Origin: Pseudomonas sp. ACM7
GTDB lineage: Bacteria > Pseudomonadota > Gammaproteobacteria > Pseudomonadales > Pseudomonadaceae
Reading direction: 5' to 3'
DNA: 64,000 bases
Assembly (NCBI RefSeq): GCF_004136015.1
Contig: NZ_CP024866.1
Coordinates: forward strand, 4,522,175-4,586,174
Below the pieces are notes generated by a model that made no database searches, was not told the DNA's origin, and saw only the letters and a list, made by a program, of their open reading frames with translations. Position 1 is the stretch's first letter. The number at the start of each line of letters is the position of its first letter. Positions 33,790-43,124 of this stretch are shown here, piece by piece. Made by a program: the position numbers and the translations under genes.

Positions 33790-36369
33790 ATGGATAGTCA
33801 GTTTTTCAAGAAAAGCCTGCTGGCAATGGTTGTCAGCACTTCGACCGCTCAGGTATTTGCCAGCGAGTACGACCTGAGCCAGGGTTTCAAGGACTGGAGT
33901 GGTCAAACCCTCGGTGAAACCTTGACCCTGACCGGGCAACGGACCCGCCAGAGCAACACGGACAAAACGGGTGTCACGTTCTTCCAGAACACCGTCGCGG
34001 GCTCACTCATTAACCGGGGCGACTTCACTTTCGACGCTCAAGGCGCGACGGTGACCGGGATCGGACTGGATGCCGGTTTCCATGGCTTGAACTCTATCGG
34101 CAGCAACATCCAGGGTGACTTCATCAATGCCGGCAAGCTTTCTCTTTCCAACGTGAACAACGCTGAGGGAATCGAGATCGGCAATACCACTATCACCGGC
34201 AATGTCATCAACGCCGGTACTGTCTCCATCACTCAGGCATCGGGAGCCAATATCTATGGCGAGCCTGAGGGTATCTACTTGCATGGGACCACTATTGGCG
34301 GCGATCTGATCAACAGTGGTGTTGTCGATGTGCAGGGTAACTATGCCATGGGGCTGATTCTGGATTCCCATTACGGGCATCCCGTGAGCATCGCCGGCAG
34401 GCTTCTCAACTCAGGGACGATTCGTGCCACGGGTCAGGGCGCGTCCGCTTTTCACGTAGAAATCCAAACCAGTGCGTTGAGGATCGAGAACAGCGGCTCG
34501 ATCATAAGCGCTGGCAAGAACTCCGCGGCTATCGAGTTTTTGGATGGTTCAGTCGGTTATTTGCTCAACACCGGGACTATTGAGGCATCGGGTGAAGACG
34601 CCGTGGGCATCAAGCTCGGCGGTGCCACTTTCACGCAGAATGCTGTGTCTGGCGCTCGGGGCATTATCAACTCCGGCAATATCACTGCAGACGGTGTTGC
34701 GATCCAGGTCGATGCAGGCCAGACATCAGCGTTCGAGATCAACCAGCAAGGTGGCGAAATTCGCAGCAATCATGCGGCGGCCATCGATGGCGCAGGGTTG
34801 GCGCACCTGAACTGGACCGGCGGTGCGATCAAGGGCGATCTGCTCAATCTCAACGGGGTAAATGTTGCTGGTCAGGCCAATTACACCGGTAGCAAAATCG
34901 ACAGTACGGTTTCCGTCGTTTCGGGCTCTCTGAACCTTCAGAACCAGGGGGCCGAAATTACCGGTGACCTGAACGTCGGTACCAACAGTGGTATCGATAT
35001 GTTGCTTTCGGACCGCGTCACACCTGGTACGCCTTATTTGACGGTGGACGGCAAGGCCACCTTCGCTCAGTCCTCGAAAGTGACGCTGAATGCCAAACCA
35101 GGTGACTTCACACCGACCGCTGCCGGCACTCAATACACCCTGGTCAAGGCCAGCAGCCTGCAGAACAACGGGTTGAGCGTTATCAGTTCGTCCTCGTTGT
35201 TAAACGTCGCCAGCTATACAACCGATGCCCAGACGGTCAATGCGCTGGTCACACTGAAAAGTGACAGTCAGGTGGATGAAGAGCAGGGGAGCATCGGTAC
35301 TTCCAGAAGCACCCGCGAGATTCTCAATCGCTTCAAGAATGGCCCGCTGGGACAATTGAACAGTGATGATGCGGTCTTCAAAGCCTTTGCCAACGCCTCC
35401 TCTCAAAAGGAACTGGCAAAGCTCGGTGAGCAACTGGCTCCGGAAGTCAGCGGTGGGGCGGTCAATGCGGCAGTGTCGGGTCAGGCGATGATGAATGGTG
35501 CGATCAGCAACCGCGTGTCCGGTCTGCGTTCGGGGCTCTCATCAGGGGATTCGCTGGCAGATACTGGCGTATGGATTCAGGGTTTGAGCAGCAACCAGGA
35601 TCAGGACAGCCGTGATGCAGTCGCCGGTTACTCGGCCAACAGCAGCGGTGTTGCTGTCGGGGCGGATGGCAAGCTGAATGCCAATTCCACCGTGGGCTTG
35701 GCCTATTCGTATCTGAACACCAACGTCACCTCCGATACCGGAAATAAAACCGATGTACAGGGCAGCGCATTGACGCTGTACGGTAGCTGGGACCAACGCA
35801 ACTGGTTTGTCGATGGCAGCCTCAGTTACGGGCGCAATGACAATGACAGCAAACGCTATATCGCCGACAGCGTGGCCAAGGCCAGCTACAACAGTGACGC
35901 ATGGGCACTGAGCGTCTTGAGCGGTTATACCTTCAAACTCACTGACCAACTGATTGTCGAACCGCGCGTCGCCGCACGTTACACCAATATTCAACTGGAC
36001 AGTTTTAATGAGCATGGTTCCTCCGCCGCCCTGCACTCCAATGCCCAGCGCTTCGAAATTGGCGAGCTGGGTGCCGGGTTGCGAATGGCCGCTGACGTGC
36101 CATTGCTCAATGGCACCCTTACACCTGAAGCGAGCATGATGGCTTACCATGACTTCATCGGTGACCAGATCAATCAGACCTCCAGTTTCACCTTGGGGGG
36201 CTCGCCTTTCATTGTCGCGGGAGCCAGTCCGGTGCGTGATAGTTATGAAGGTCGCGTAGGGGCGAAGTATCAAATTGATGCTCTAACCTTGGGGACCCAT
36301 TACAGCTATCAAGCGAAGACCGGTTTTAACGCCTACACCTTTACCCTTGAAGCGCGCTACGCTTTTTGA
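33790..36369 (+). CDS. Autotransporter (type Va) outer-membrane beta-barrel protein
   Basis: 859 aa. Signal peptide cut near residue 24 (TAQVFA|SEYD). The passenger (about 25-590) is a beta-helix with many repeats of the type (L/V)IN(S/A)G.(V/I), e.g. GSLINRGDFTF, GDFINAGKLSL, GNVINAGTVSI, GDLINSGVVDV. The C-terminal autotransporter barrel (about 590-859, from GVWIQGLSSN) ends in the Phe-terminated strand FTLEARYAF. ATG 33790 has GGAAG upstream; the longer frame adds residues before the signal peptide. Function of the passenger (adhesin or other) not deducible. A lipoprotein hydrolase gene follows 61 bases on. Confidence 0.92.
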   Translation: MDSQFFKKSLLAMVVSTSTAQVFASEYDLSQGFKDWSGQTLGETLTLTGQRTRQSNTDKTGVTFFQNTVAGSLINRGDFTFDAQGATVTGIGLDAGFHGLNSIGSNIQGDFINAGKLSLSNVNNAEGIEIGNTTITGNVINAGTVSITQASGANIYGEPEGIYLHGTTIGGDLINSGVVDVQGNYAMGLILDSHYGHPVSIAGRLLNSGTIRATGQGASAFHVEIQTSALRIENSGSIISAGKNSAAIEFLDGSVGYLLNTGTIEASGEDAVGIKLGGATFTQNAVSGARGIINSGNITADGVAIQVDAGQTSAFEINQQGGEIRSNHAAAIDGAGLAHLNWTGGAIKGDLLNLNGVNVAGQANYTGSKIDSTVSVVSGSLNLQNQGAEITGDLNVGTNSGIDMLLSDRVTPGTPYLTVDGKATFAQSSKVTLNAKPGDFTPTAAGTQYTLVKASSLQNNGLSVISSSSLLNVASYTTDAQTVNALVTLKSDSQVDEEQGSIGTSRSTREILNRFKNGPLGQLNSDDAVFKAFANASSQKELAKLGEQLAPEVSGGAVNAAVSGQAMMNGAISNRVSGLRSGLSSGDSLADTGVWIQGLSSNQDQDSRDAVAGYSANSSGVAVGADGKLNANSTVGLAYSYLNTNVTSDTGNKTDVQGSALTLYGSWDQRNWFVDGSLSYGRNDNDSKRYIADSVAKASYNSDAWALSVLSGYTFKLTDQLIVEPRVAARYTNIQLDSFNEHGSSAALHSNAQRFEIGELGAGLRMAADVPLLNGTLTPEASMMAYHDFIGDQINQTSSFTLGGSPFIVAGASPVRDSYEGRVGAKYQIDALTLGTHYSYQAKTGFNAYTFTLEARYAF

Positions 36370-36430
36370 TCGACTGGATTGCAACGGTTCGCGCTGGCGG
36401 ACCGTTGCGTCTGATCAACAGATTAAAACC

Positions 36431-37255
36431 ATGTTTAAAGCACTGGCCGCCATCGGCTTCGCGCTCCTCGGGCTCTTCGGGCTCAGCGGATGCGCGGGTA
36501 AAGTCGATTTGCAGGCGGTCAGCCAAGGCTCTTCGCTTACTCCTGGCACGCTCGATAGTTCACCTTACACACTCATGGCCTTGCTACCGCCACCAGAGGG
36601 CTACAAGCATCTACGTGTTTACATCGAAGGCGATGGTCGGGCGTGGGCGACACGGTCTCAACCGAGTATCGATCCGACCCCTCGCGTGTCCTTGATGGCG
36701 AGATTGGCCGCTGGAGATCGGGGCCCCAGCGCCTATCTGGCGCGCCCTTGTCAGTTCGTGACATCACCGGGTTGCAACACTGATTTGTGGACTTCCGGTC
36801 GTTTCAATTCATTGGTCATAGAGACCATGAACGCGGCCCTTGATCGTCTGAAAAGTCGCTTTGCAGTGGAGCAGTTCGAACTGGTCGGATACTCGGGCGG
36901 CGCGGCGATTGCCTTGATCCTTGCGGGTTCTCGTAACGACGTCACTCAGGTGCAAACGATTGCCGGGAATCTCGACCCTGTAAAGTGGGCGAAGCTGATG
37001 CAGCTCGCGCCATTCTCGAAGCCGGTGACACCTCTGGAGTTTCGCGACAAGTTGCGTGCGCTCCCGCAACGTCATTTCATCGGTTTGAATGACAAGGTCG
37101 TGCCGCCTCAAATGCTCCAGGTCTACACCACGCAGCTACAGGGCAAATGCCTGGAAGTCGTCGAAACCCTCGCCACCCACGATCAGGGATACGATGAAAG
37201 TTGGGGCTCGCGGTCGGATCTGCCATTGGCTTGCGAGACTGACCCATTGCGCTGA
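36431..37255 (+). CDS. Alpha/beta-hydrolase-like lipoprotein
   Basis: 274 aa. Lipoprotein signal peptide with lipobox LSGC (Cys near residue 20). Nucleophile elbow GYSGG with Ser near residue 153 and a late His (ATHDQGYDESW) fit an alpha/beta hydrolase. ATG 36431 chosen since it starts directly at the signal peptide. Same strand as and 61 bases after the autotransporter, so possibly co-transcribed. Substrate unknown. Confidence 0.8.
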   Translation: MFKALAAIGFALLGLFGLSGCAGKVDLQAVSQGSSLTPGTLDSSPYTLMALLPPPEGYKHLRVYIEGDGRAWATRSQPSIDPTPRVSLMARLAAGDRGPSAYLARPCQFVTSPGCNTDLWTSGRFNSLVIETMNAALDRLKSRFAVEQFELVGYSGGAAIALILAGSRNDVTQVQTIAGNLDPVKWAKLMQLAPFSKPVTPLEFRDKLRALPQRHFIGLNDKVVPPQMLQVYTTQLQGKCLEVVETLATHDQGYDESWGSRSDLPLACETDPLR

Positions 37256-37272
37256 ATGCAGACTCAGCCCTT

Positions 37273-38187
37273 TCAGGCGCCACCCTTGGTTTGGCGCTCA
37301 ATAGCGCAAGGCGCACTGTCGACACCGGCCTGGCGCAGCACCCGAATGCCGGCACGGATCAGCCAGCAAGCGAGGATAAACGGAGCGGTCAGCGTAGGCA
37401 GACCGATGGCGGTAAACACCGGCGTCAGCAACAGCGCTGATGCAATACCGACCAGCGGCAGCCAAGGCTTCTGGCGCTGCGAGCTGAAGGCGAGGGCGGC
37501 GAGTACGGCGTTATAGCCACCGAGGCCGATCAATGCGGTATAGAAGTCGTGATGCAGCATGCTCCAGCCCATGCCCGCGACAGACGCCAACAACGCCCAG
37601 CAGAATGCGCGGCGATCAGCGATCAGCAAACCCACGGCAATCATCGCACCGGCCAGCGGATGACCGAGGAACATCACCTGGCCGAGGCCTTTCAGTGGTG
37701 CGGCGAGCATGTTCAGCGTATTGATTTCGATCAAGTGCGCATTTGTCGAGGGCGTGGCGAAGCACAGCAGCAACCAGCCCAGCCCCACGAAGGGCGCCGT
37801 ATAGGCAGGCAGGTATTGGCTGACCCGGACGCGTTTGAGCCACTGTTGAGTGAACATCGCGCTCAGGCCGCCCGCGGCGATGATCAGCGGCGGCAACATC
37901 GCTGACCAGGGGAAGTAGAGGCTCAGCAGCAAACCGAGCAAGACACCGTTGTAACTGAACAGCCCGGCCTGACGATCGGCCTTGGCATAACCGCGTCGTT
38001 GCGCGGTGAGCAGCCCGGCGACACCGCCCAGCAGTGCACCGCCGAGCAGGGTGGGCGCGGTGAAAAGAATGGCCAGCAGGCACAGCAGACCGCACAGCGG
38101 GTTGCGCTGGAGGAAGATCTGGCTGAATCCGTTGAGCAGGGCAGTCGCCCAGTCGGGGCAGTGGGTGTTGAAGTGGTTGGCAGGCAT
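37273..38187 (-). CDS. Urea transporter (UT family)
   Basis: 304 aa hydrophobic protein with the UT duplicated fold, the half-signatures YNGVLLGLLLSLYF and YNAVLAALAFSS, and LGHPLAGAMIAVG. Facilitates urea passage. Converges with the lipoprotein gene and lies 166 bases downstream of pyk; nearness to glyoxylate genes fits purine/allantoin breakdown, which releases both urea and glyoxylate (inference). ATG 38187 preferred to TTG 38193. Confidence 0.88.
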   Translation of the reverse strand: MPANHFNTHCPDWATALLNGFSQIFLQRNPLCGLLCLLAILFTAPTLLGGALLGGVAGLLTAQRRGYAKADRQAGLFSYNGVLLGLLLSLYFPWSAMLPPLIIAAGGLSAMFTQQWLKRVRVSQYLPAYTAPFVGLGWLLLCFATPSTNAHLIEINTLNMLAAPLKGLGQVMFLGHPLAGAMIAVGLLIADRRAFCWALLASVAGMGWSMLHHDFYTALIGLGGYNAVLAALAFSSQRQKPWLPLVGIASALLLTPVFTAIGLPTLTAPFILACWLIRAGIRVLRQAGVDSAPCAIERQTKGGA

Positions 38188-38227
38188 TTTCAAGTCTGTG
38201 GTGTTTCAGTTAAACCGTGTCGCCTGC

Positions 38228-38340
38228 TTCGCGAGCAAGTCGAATCGTCGCACCGTCGCTCCCACACTGAATCTCTGTTCAGTATTAGATTTGTGATCAA
38301 CACACATAACCAATGTGGGAGCGGGCTTGCTCGCGAAGAG
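38228..38340. repeat. Mixed REP doublet (third type facing GTGG type)
   Basis: Left member 38228-38265 in complement reads GTGGGAGCGACGGTGCGACG then ATTCGACTTGCTCGCGAA, the third REP type. Right member 38315-38338 is the standard GTGG type. Heads inward. Between pyk and the urea transporter gene. Confidence 0.8.
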
Positions 38341-38353
38341 GCCGGTACAGACG

Positions 38354-39769
38354 CTAAATCAACGTCTCGATACGCAGTGAGTTAGTCGACCCAGGCTGCC
38401 CAAACGGCACACCCGCCGTGATCAACAACGTGTCGCCACGCTTGGCCATTCCCTGCGCCTGGGCAATCTCCAGCGCCGTCGAACACACCTCATCCACCTG
38501 TCGCAGTCGATCATTGACCACCGAGTGCACACCCCACGCCACCGTCAACCGGCGCGCAGTCTGCAGGTTCGGCGTCAGGTTGAGGATCGGCACCGTCGGC
38601 CGTTCCCGCGCCGCACGCAAACTCGACGTGCCGGACTCGCTGTAATTCACCAGTACCGCCACCGGCAGCACATTGCTGATGCGACGAATCGCGCAGCTGA
38701 TCGCATCGGAAACAGTCGCCTCAGCCTTAGGCCGGCTGACGTCCAGTTGCGCCTGATAGTCCGGACCATTTTCCACCTGGCGGATGATCTTGCTCATCAT
38801 CTGCACGGCTTCCAGCGGGTACTCGCCGGACGCGGTTTCCGCCGACAGCATCACCGCATCCGCACCTTCGGCCACGGCGTTGGCAACGTCGGTCACCTCG
38901 GCACGGGTCGGGGCAGGGGAGAAGCGCATCGACTCGAGCATCTGGGTCGCCACCACCACCGGTTTGCCGAGCTGACGGCAGATGCTGATGATGTTTTTCT
39001 GAATCTGCGGCACGCTTTCGGCCGGCACTTCCACGCCCAGGTCACCGCGAGCAACCATGATCGCATCGCTCAACTCAGCGATCTCGCGCAGTTGCGTCAC
39101 CGCCGATGGCTTCTCGATCTTGGCCATCAAAAACGCTTTGTCGCCGATCAGTTCACGCGCCTCGCGAATGTCTTCCGGACGCTGCACAAACGACAGCGCG
39201 ACCCAGTCCACACCCAGCTCCAGACCGAAGCTCAAATCGCGACGATCCTTGGCGGTCAGCGGGCTCAGTTCCAGCACCGCTTGCGGCACGTTCACACCTT
39301 TGCGGTCCGACAGCTCGCCACCATTCAGCACCGTGGTGTCGATGGCGTCGGAGTACTTTGTCACCACGCGAAGACGCAGCTTGCCGTCGTCCAGCAGCAG
39401 GTCCATGCCCGGTTCGAGCGCCTCGATGATTTCCGGGTGAGGCAAGTTGACCCGGCGTTCATCGCCCGGCGTCGGATCAAGATCCAGACGCAGCGCCTGA
39501 CCGCGATGCAGTTGCACCTTGCCCTCGGCGAACTTGCCGACCCGCAATTTCGGGCCTTGCAGGTCCATCAGAATGCCCAGCGGATAATTCAGCTGGCGCT
39601 CGACTTCACGAATCCACTGATAGCGCTGAGCGTGGTCGGCGTGATCGCCGTGGCTGAAGTTCAGGCGAAAGATGTTGACCCCGGCTTGCACCAGCTCACG
39701 GATGTCGTCGATCCCGTTAGTGGCAGGACCGAGGGTGGCGAGGATTTTGACCTTTTTATCAGGCGTCAT
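38354..39769 (-). CDS. pyk: Pyruvate kinase
   Basis: 471 aa. Converts PEP and ADP to pyruvate and ATP. N-terminal KVKILATLGPATNG, nucleotide loop NFSHGDHADH, active-site MAKIEKPSAV with Lys, and MVARGDLGVEVP. Last gene of the glyoxylate operon; its ATG lies 11 bases inside ttuD, so translation is coupled. It would draw 2-phosphoglycerate-derived PEP toward pyruvate. Confidence 0.95.
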   Translation of the reverse strand: MTPDKKVKILATLGPATNGIDDIRELVQAGVNIFRLNFSHGDHADHAQRYQWIREVERQLNYPLGILMDLQGPKLRVGKFAEGKVQLHRGQALRLDLDPTPGDERRVNLPHPEIIEALEPGMDLLLDDGKLRLRVVTKYSDAIDTTVLNGGELSDRKGVNVPQAVLELSPLTAKDRRDLSFGLELGVDWVALSFVQRPEDIREARELIGDKAFLMAKIEKPSAVTQLREIAELSDAIMVARGDLGVEVPAESVPQIQKNIISICRQLGKPVVVATQMLESMRFSPAPTRAEVTDVANAVAEGADAVMLSAETASGEYPLEAVQMMSKIIRQVENGPDYQAQLDVSRPKAEATVSDAISCAIRRISNVLPVAVLVNYSESGTSSLRAARERPTVPILNLTPNLQTARRLTVAWGVHSVVNDRLRQVDEVCSTALEIAQAQGMAKRGDTLLITAGVPFGQPGSTNSLRIETLI

Positions 39770-41039
39770 TTTTTGTGCTCTCGAGAATCAGGATGGCGCG
39801 GAAGTCGTTGACGTTGGTGCGGGTCGGCTCGGTGACGATCAGTGCGTCCAGCGCCTCGAAATAGCCGTAGCCATTGTTGTTGTCCAACTCGTCGCTGGCG
39901 CTCAGGCCGAGGGCGGCGGCGCGGGCGTAGCTGTCCGGGGTCATGATTGCGCCGGCGTTGTCTTCGGAGCCATCGATGCCATCGGTGTCGCCGGCCAGCG
40001 CGTAGACGCCGGGCAGGCCTTTGAGGCTGTCGGTCAGGCTCAGCAGGAATTCGGCGTTGCGTCCGCCACGGCCATTGCCGCGTACGGTGACCGTGGTTTC
40101 ACCGCCCGAGAGGATCACGCAGGGCGCCGCCAATGGTTGGCCGTGCAGCACGACCTGACGGGCGATACCGGCGTGAACCTTGGCCACTTCGCGGGATTCG
40201 CCTTCCAGGTCGCCGAGTATCAGCGGACTGAAACCGGCCTGACGTGCTTTCACCGCAGCAGCTTCAAGCGACTGTTGTGGACGAGCGATCAGCTGGAAGT
40301 GACTGCGCTCAAGGCTCGGATCGCCGGGTTTGACCGTCTCTGATTCCGGGCTCTGTAGCCAGTTGCGCACCGAGGCAGGAACATCGATGGCGTAACGCTT
40401 GAGGATCGCCAACGCTTCGGCGGAGGTGCTCGGGTCGGCCACGGTGGGACCGGAGGCGATGACCGTGGCGAGGTCGCCCGGTACATCGGAAATCGCGTAG
40501 GTATAAACAGTGGCAGGCCAGCAGGCTTTGCCGAGTCGGCCGCCCTTGATCGCCGAGAGGTGCTTGCGTACGCAATTCATCTCGCCAATGGTGGCGCCGG
40601 ATTTGAGCAGGGCTTTGTTGATCGACTGCTTGTCGGCCAGGGTGATGCCGGCCGCGGGCAACGCCAGCAGGGCAGAGCCACCGCCCGAGAGCAGGAAGAT
40701 CACACGGTCGTCTTCAGTCAGATTGCTGACCAGTTCCAACACGCGTTTGGCGACCGCCAGACCGGCAGCGTCAGGCACCGGGTGAGCGGCTTCGACCACT
40801 TCGATTTTTTCACACGGGGCGCCGTGACCGTAACGCGTCACCACTAAACCTGATACTTCACCCTGCCAGCAACGCTCCACCACTTGGGCCATGGCCGCGG
40901 CGGCTTTGCCGGCGCCGATGACGATCACCCGACCACTGCGGTCTTTGGGCAAATGGGCTTCGAGGACTTGCTGCGGATGGGCCGCGTCGATGGCTGTGGC
41001 AAACAGCTCGCGCAGGAATTGTTGCGGATTGACCGACAT
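39759..41039 (-). CDS. ttuD: Glycerate 2-kinase / hydroxypyruvate reductase TtuD
   Basis: 426 aa MOFRL-type glycerate kinase (often annotated hydroxypyruvate reductase). N-terminal GKAAAAMAQVVE, the GGGSALLALP glycine loop, and the C-terminal MOFRL domain with GGETTVTVRGNGRGGRNAE. Phosphorylates glycerate made by GlxR to 2-phosphoglycerate. Overlaps pyk by 11 bases, and follows glxR after a gap holding a REP doublet. Confidence 0.93.
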   Translation of the reverse strand: MSVNPQQFLRELFATAIDAAHPQQVLEAHLPKDRSGRVIVIGAGKAAAAMAQVVERCWQGEVSGLVVTRYGHGAPCEKIEVVEAAHPVPDAAGLAVAKRVLELVSNLTEDDRVIFLLSGGGSALLALPAAGITLADKQSINKALLKSGATIGEMNCVRKHLSAIKGGRLGKACWPATVYTYAISDVPGDLATVIASGPTVADPSTSAEALAILKRYAIDVPASVRNWLQSPESETVKPGDPSLERSHFQLIARPQQSLEAAAVKARQAGFSPLILGDLEGESREVAKVHAGIARQVVLHGQPLAAPCVILSGGETTVTVRGNGRGGRNAEFLLSLTDSLKGLPGVYALAGDTDGIDGSEDNAGAIMTPDSYARAAALGLSASDELDNNNGYGYFEALDALIVTEPTRTNVNDFRAILILESTKNDA

Positions 41040-41083
41040 GGCGGGCTCCCGGGAATTTCTTGTTATTGGAGAACGACTCGGTT

Positions 41084-41179
41084 CCCTGTGGGAGCGGGCT
41101 TGCTCGCGAAGGCGGTATGTCAGTCAACATCTCTGTTGAATATGAAATCGCCTTCGCGAGCAAGCCCGCTCCCACAGGG
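41084..41179. repeat. REP doublet, GTGG type, between glxR and ttuD
   Basis: Perfect arms of about 31 bases beginning CCCTGTGGGAGCGGGCTTGC, heads outward. Confidence 0.9.
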
Positions 41180-41193
41180 TTTTGGTGCAGGGC

Positions 41194-42084
41194 TTACTTA
41201 TCGCGAATCGAGAAATTCGCCATGTGTTCCAGGCCCTTGATCAGCGCCGAGTGGTCCCAGTTGCTGCCACCGATCGCTGCGCAGGTGCTGAACACTTGCT
41301 GGGTGTTGGCGGTGTTCGGCAGGTTGATGCCCAACTCGCGCGCGCCGGCCAGGGCCAGGTTCAGGTCCTTCTGGTGCAGGCTGATGCGGAAGCCTGGGTC
41401 GAAGGTGCCTTTGATCATGCGCTCGCCGTGCACTTCGAGGATCTTCGAGGATGCGAAACCGCCCATCAGTGCTTCACGGACCTTGGCGGGATCGGCACCG
41501 TTTTTCGAAGCAAACAGCAGGGCTTCGGCCACGGCCTGGATGTTCAGCGCCACGATGATCTGGTTCGCCACTTTGGCGGTTTGACCGTCGCCGTTGCCGC
41601 CCACCAGGGTGATGTTCTTGCCCATCGCCTGGAACAGTGGCAGAACGCGTTCGAAGGCATCGGCATCGCCGCCGACCATGATGCTCAGGGTCGCGGCCTT
41701 GGCACCGACTTCACCGCCGGACACTGGCGCGTCGAGGTACTGAGCGCCTTTTTCGTTGATTTTGGCAGCGAAGGCTTTGGTGGCGGTTGGCGAGATCGAG
41801 CTCATGTCGATCACGACTTTGCCTTTGCCGACACCGGCCGCAACACCGTCGGCGCGGAACAGCACGTCATCGACCTGCGGGGTATCCGGCACCATGACGA
41901 TGATGAATTCGGCTTCTTGCGCGACTTCTTTCGGGTTTGCCAGAGCGACGGCGCCACCGGCAATCAGGTCGGCAGGCGCGGGGTCGTGGTGCGCCGACAG
42001 GAACAGGCTGTGACCGGCTTTCTGCAGGTTCAACGCCATTGGGTGGCCCATGATGCCGGTGCCGATAAATCCGATTTTAGCCAT
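41194..42084 (-). CDS. glxR: Tartronate semialdehyde reductase GlxR
   Basis: 296 aa beta-hydroxyacid dehydrogenase reducing 2-hydroxy-3-oxopropionate to glycerate. N-terminal Rossmann motif GFIGTGIMGHPMA, substrate motif DAPVSGGEVGAK, catalytic Lys in GGNGDGQTAKVANQ. ATG 42084 is chosen; the longer frame reads through a REP doublet. Third gene of the gcl operon. Confidence 0.95.
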   Translation of the reverse strand: MAKIGFIGTGIMGHPMALNLQKAGHSLFLSAHHDPAPADLIAGGAVALANPKEVAQEAEFIIVMVPDTPQVDDVLFRADGVAAGVGKGKVVIDMSSISPTATKAFAAKINEKGAQYLDAPVSGGEVGAKAATLSIMVGGDADAFERVLPLFQAMGKNITLVGGNGDGQTAKVANQIIVALNIQAVAEALLFASKNGADPAKVREALMGGFASSKILEVHGERMIKGTFDPGFRISLHQKDLNLALAGARELGINLPNTANTQQVFSTCAAIGGSNWDHSALIKGLEHMANFSIRDK

Positions 42085-42115
42085 GAGAAATTCCTCTTTT
42101 TTTATGTGGCCCCCT

Positions 42116-42198
42116 GTAGGAGCTGCCGAAGGCTGCGATCTTTTGATCTTGATCTTGAAAGGCAAAGTCAAAAGATCGCAGCCTTCGGCAGCTCCTAC
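42116..42198. repeat. REP doublet, GTAG type, between hyi and glxR
   Basis: Arms beginning GTAGGAGCTGCCGAAGGC, heads outward; ends 31 bases before the glxR start. Confidence 0.9.
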
Positions 42199-42215
42199 AG
42201 GGATGTCATGTTCGG

Positions 42216-42998
42216 TTAGATTGCGTTATGGGTTTTCAACCAGCCCAAACCCGCTTCAGTGGTAGTCAGCGGCTTGTATTCGCAACCGACCCAACCCTGG
42301 TAACCGATGCGGTCCAGATGTTCGAACAGGAAGCGGTAGTTGATCTCACCGGTGCCCGGTTCGTTGCGCCCTGGGTTGTCCGCCAATTGCACGTGGTTGA
42401 TCTCGCCCAGGTGCGCGGCCATGGTGCGGGCGAGGTCGCCCTCCATGATTTGCATGTGGTAGATGTCGTATTGCAGGAACAGGTTGGCGCTGCCGACCTG
42501 TTCGCGAATCGACAGGGCTTGCGCCGTGTTGTTCAGGTAGAAACCCGGGATGTCGCGGGTGTTGATCGCTTCCATCACCAGTTTGATGCCCGCCGCTTGC
42601 AGCTTGTCGGCGGCGTACTTGAGGTTGCTGACGAAGGTTTTTTCCACGGTGGCATCGTCGATGCCTTGTGGACGAATACCGGCCAGGCAGTTGACTTGGG
42701 TGTTGCCCAGCACTTTCGCGTAGGCAATCGCCAGGTCGACACCGGCGCGGAACTCTTCAACCCGGTCCGGCAGGCACGCGATACCGCGTTCGCCCTTGGC
42801 CCAGTCACCGGCCGGCAGGTTGAACAGCACCTGGGTCAAGCCATTGGCATCGAGCTTGGCTTTGATCTCGGCGGAGCTGAAGTCGTAAGGGAACAGGTAT
42901 TCGACACCACTGAAGCCGGCCTTGGCGGCAGCTTCAAAACGGGCAAGAAAATCCTGCTCGGTGAACAGCATGGACAGGTTGGCTGCGAAACGCGGCAT
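42216..42998 (-). CDS. hyi: Hydroxypyruvate isomerase
   Basis: 260 aa TIM-barrel enzyme that interconverts hydroxypyruvate and tartronate semialdehyde. Family segments: MPRFAANLSMLFTE, FSGVEYLFPYDF, LVMEAINTRDIPGF with metal Glu, and VQLADNPGRNEPGTGEINY. Second gene of the gcl operon. Confidence 0.94.
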   Translation of the reverse strand: MPRFAANLSMLFTEQDFLARFEAAAKAGFSGVEYLFPYDFSSAEIKAKLDANGLTQVLFNLPAGDWAKGERGIACLPDRVEEFRAGVDLAIAYAKVLGNTQVNCLAGIRPQGIDDATVEKTFVSNLKYAADKLQAAGIKLVMEAINTRDIPGFYLNNTAQALSIREQVGSANLFLQYDIYHMQIMEGDLARTMAAHLGEINHVQLADNPGRNEPGTGEINYRFLFEHLDRIGYQGWVGCEYKPLTTTEAGLGWLKTHNAI

Positions 42999-43026
42999 GG
43001 TGGTCTCCTGTAAATTTGTGAAGCCT

Positions 43027-43119
43027 CCTGTGGGAGCGAGCTTGCTCGCGATAGCGGTATGCCAGACAACAAAGATGTTGAATGTGCCGGCCTCATCGCG
43101 AGCAAGCTCGCTCCCACAA
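43027..43119. repeat. REP doublet, GTGG type, between gcl and hyi
   Basis: Arms begin CCTGTGGGAGCGAGCTTGCT, heads outward; right side ends CCCACAAG, a one-base change at the head edge. Confidence 0.9.
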
Positions 43120-43124
43120 GGGCG

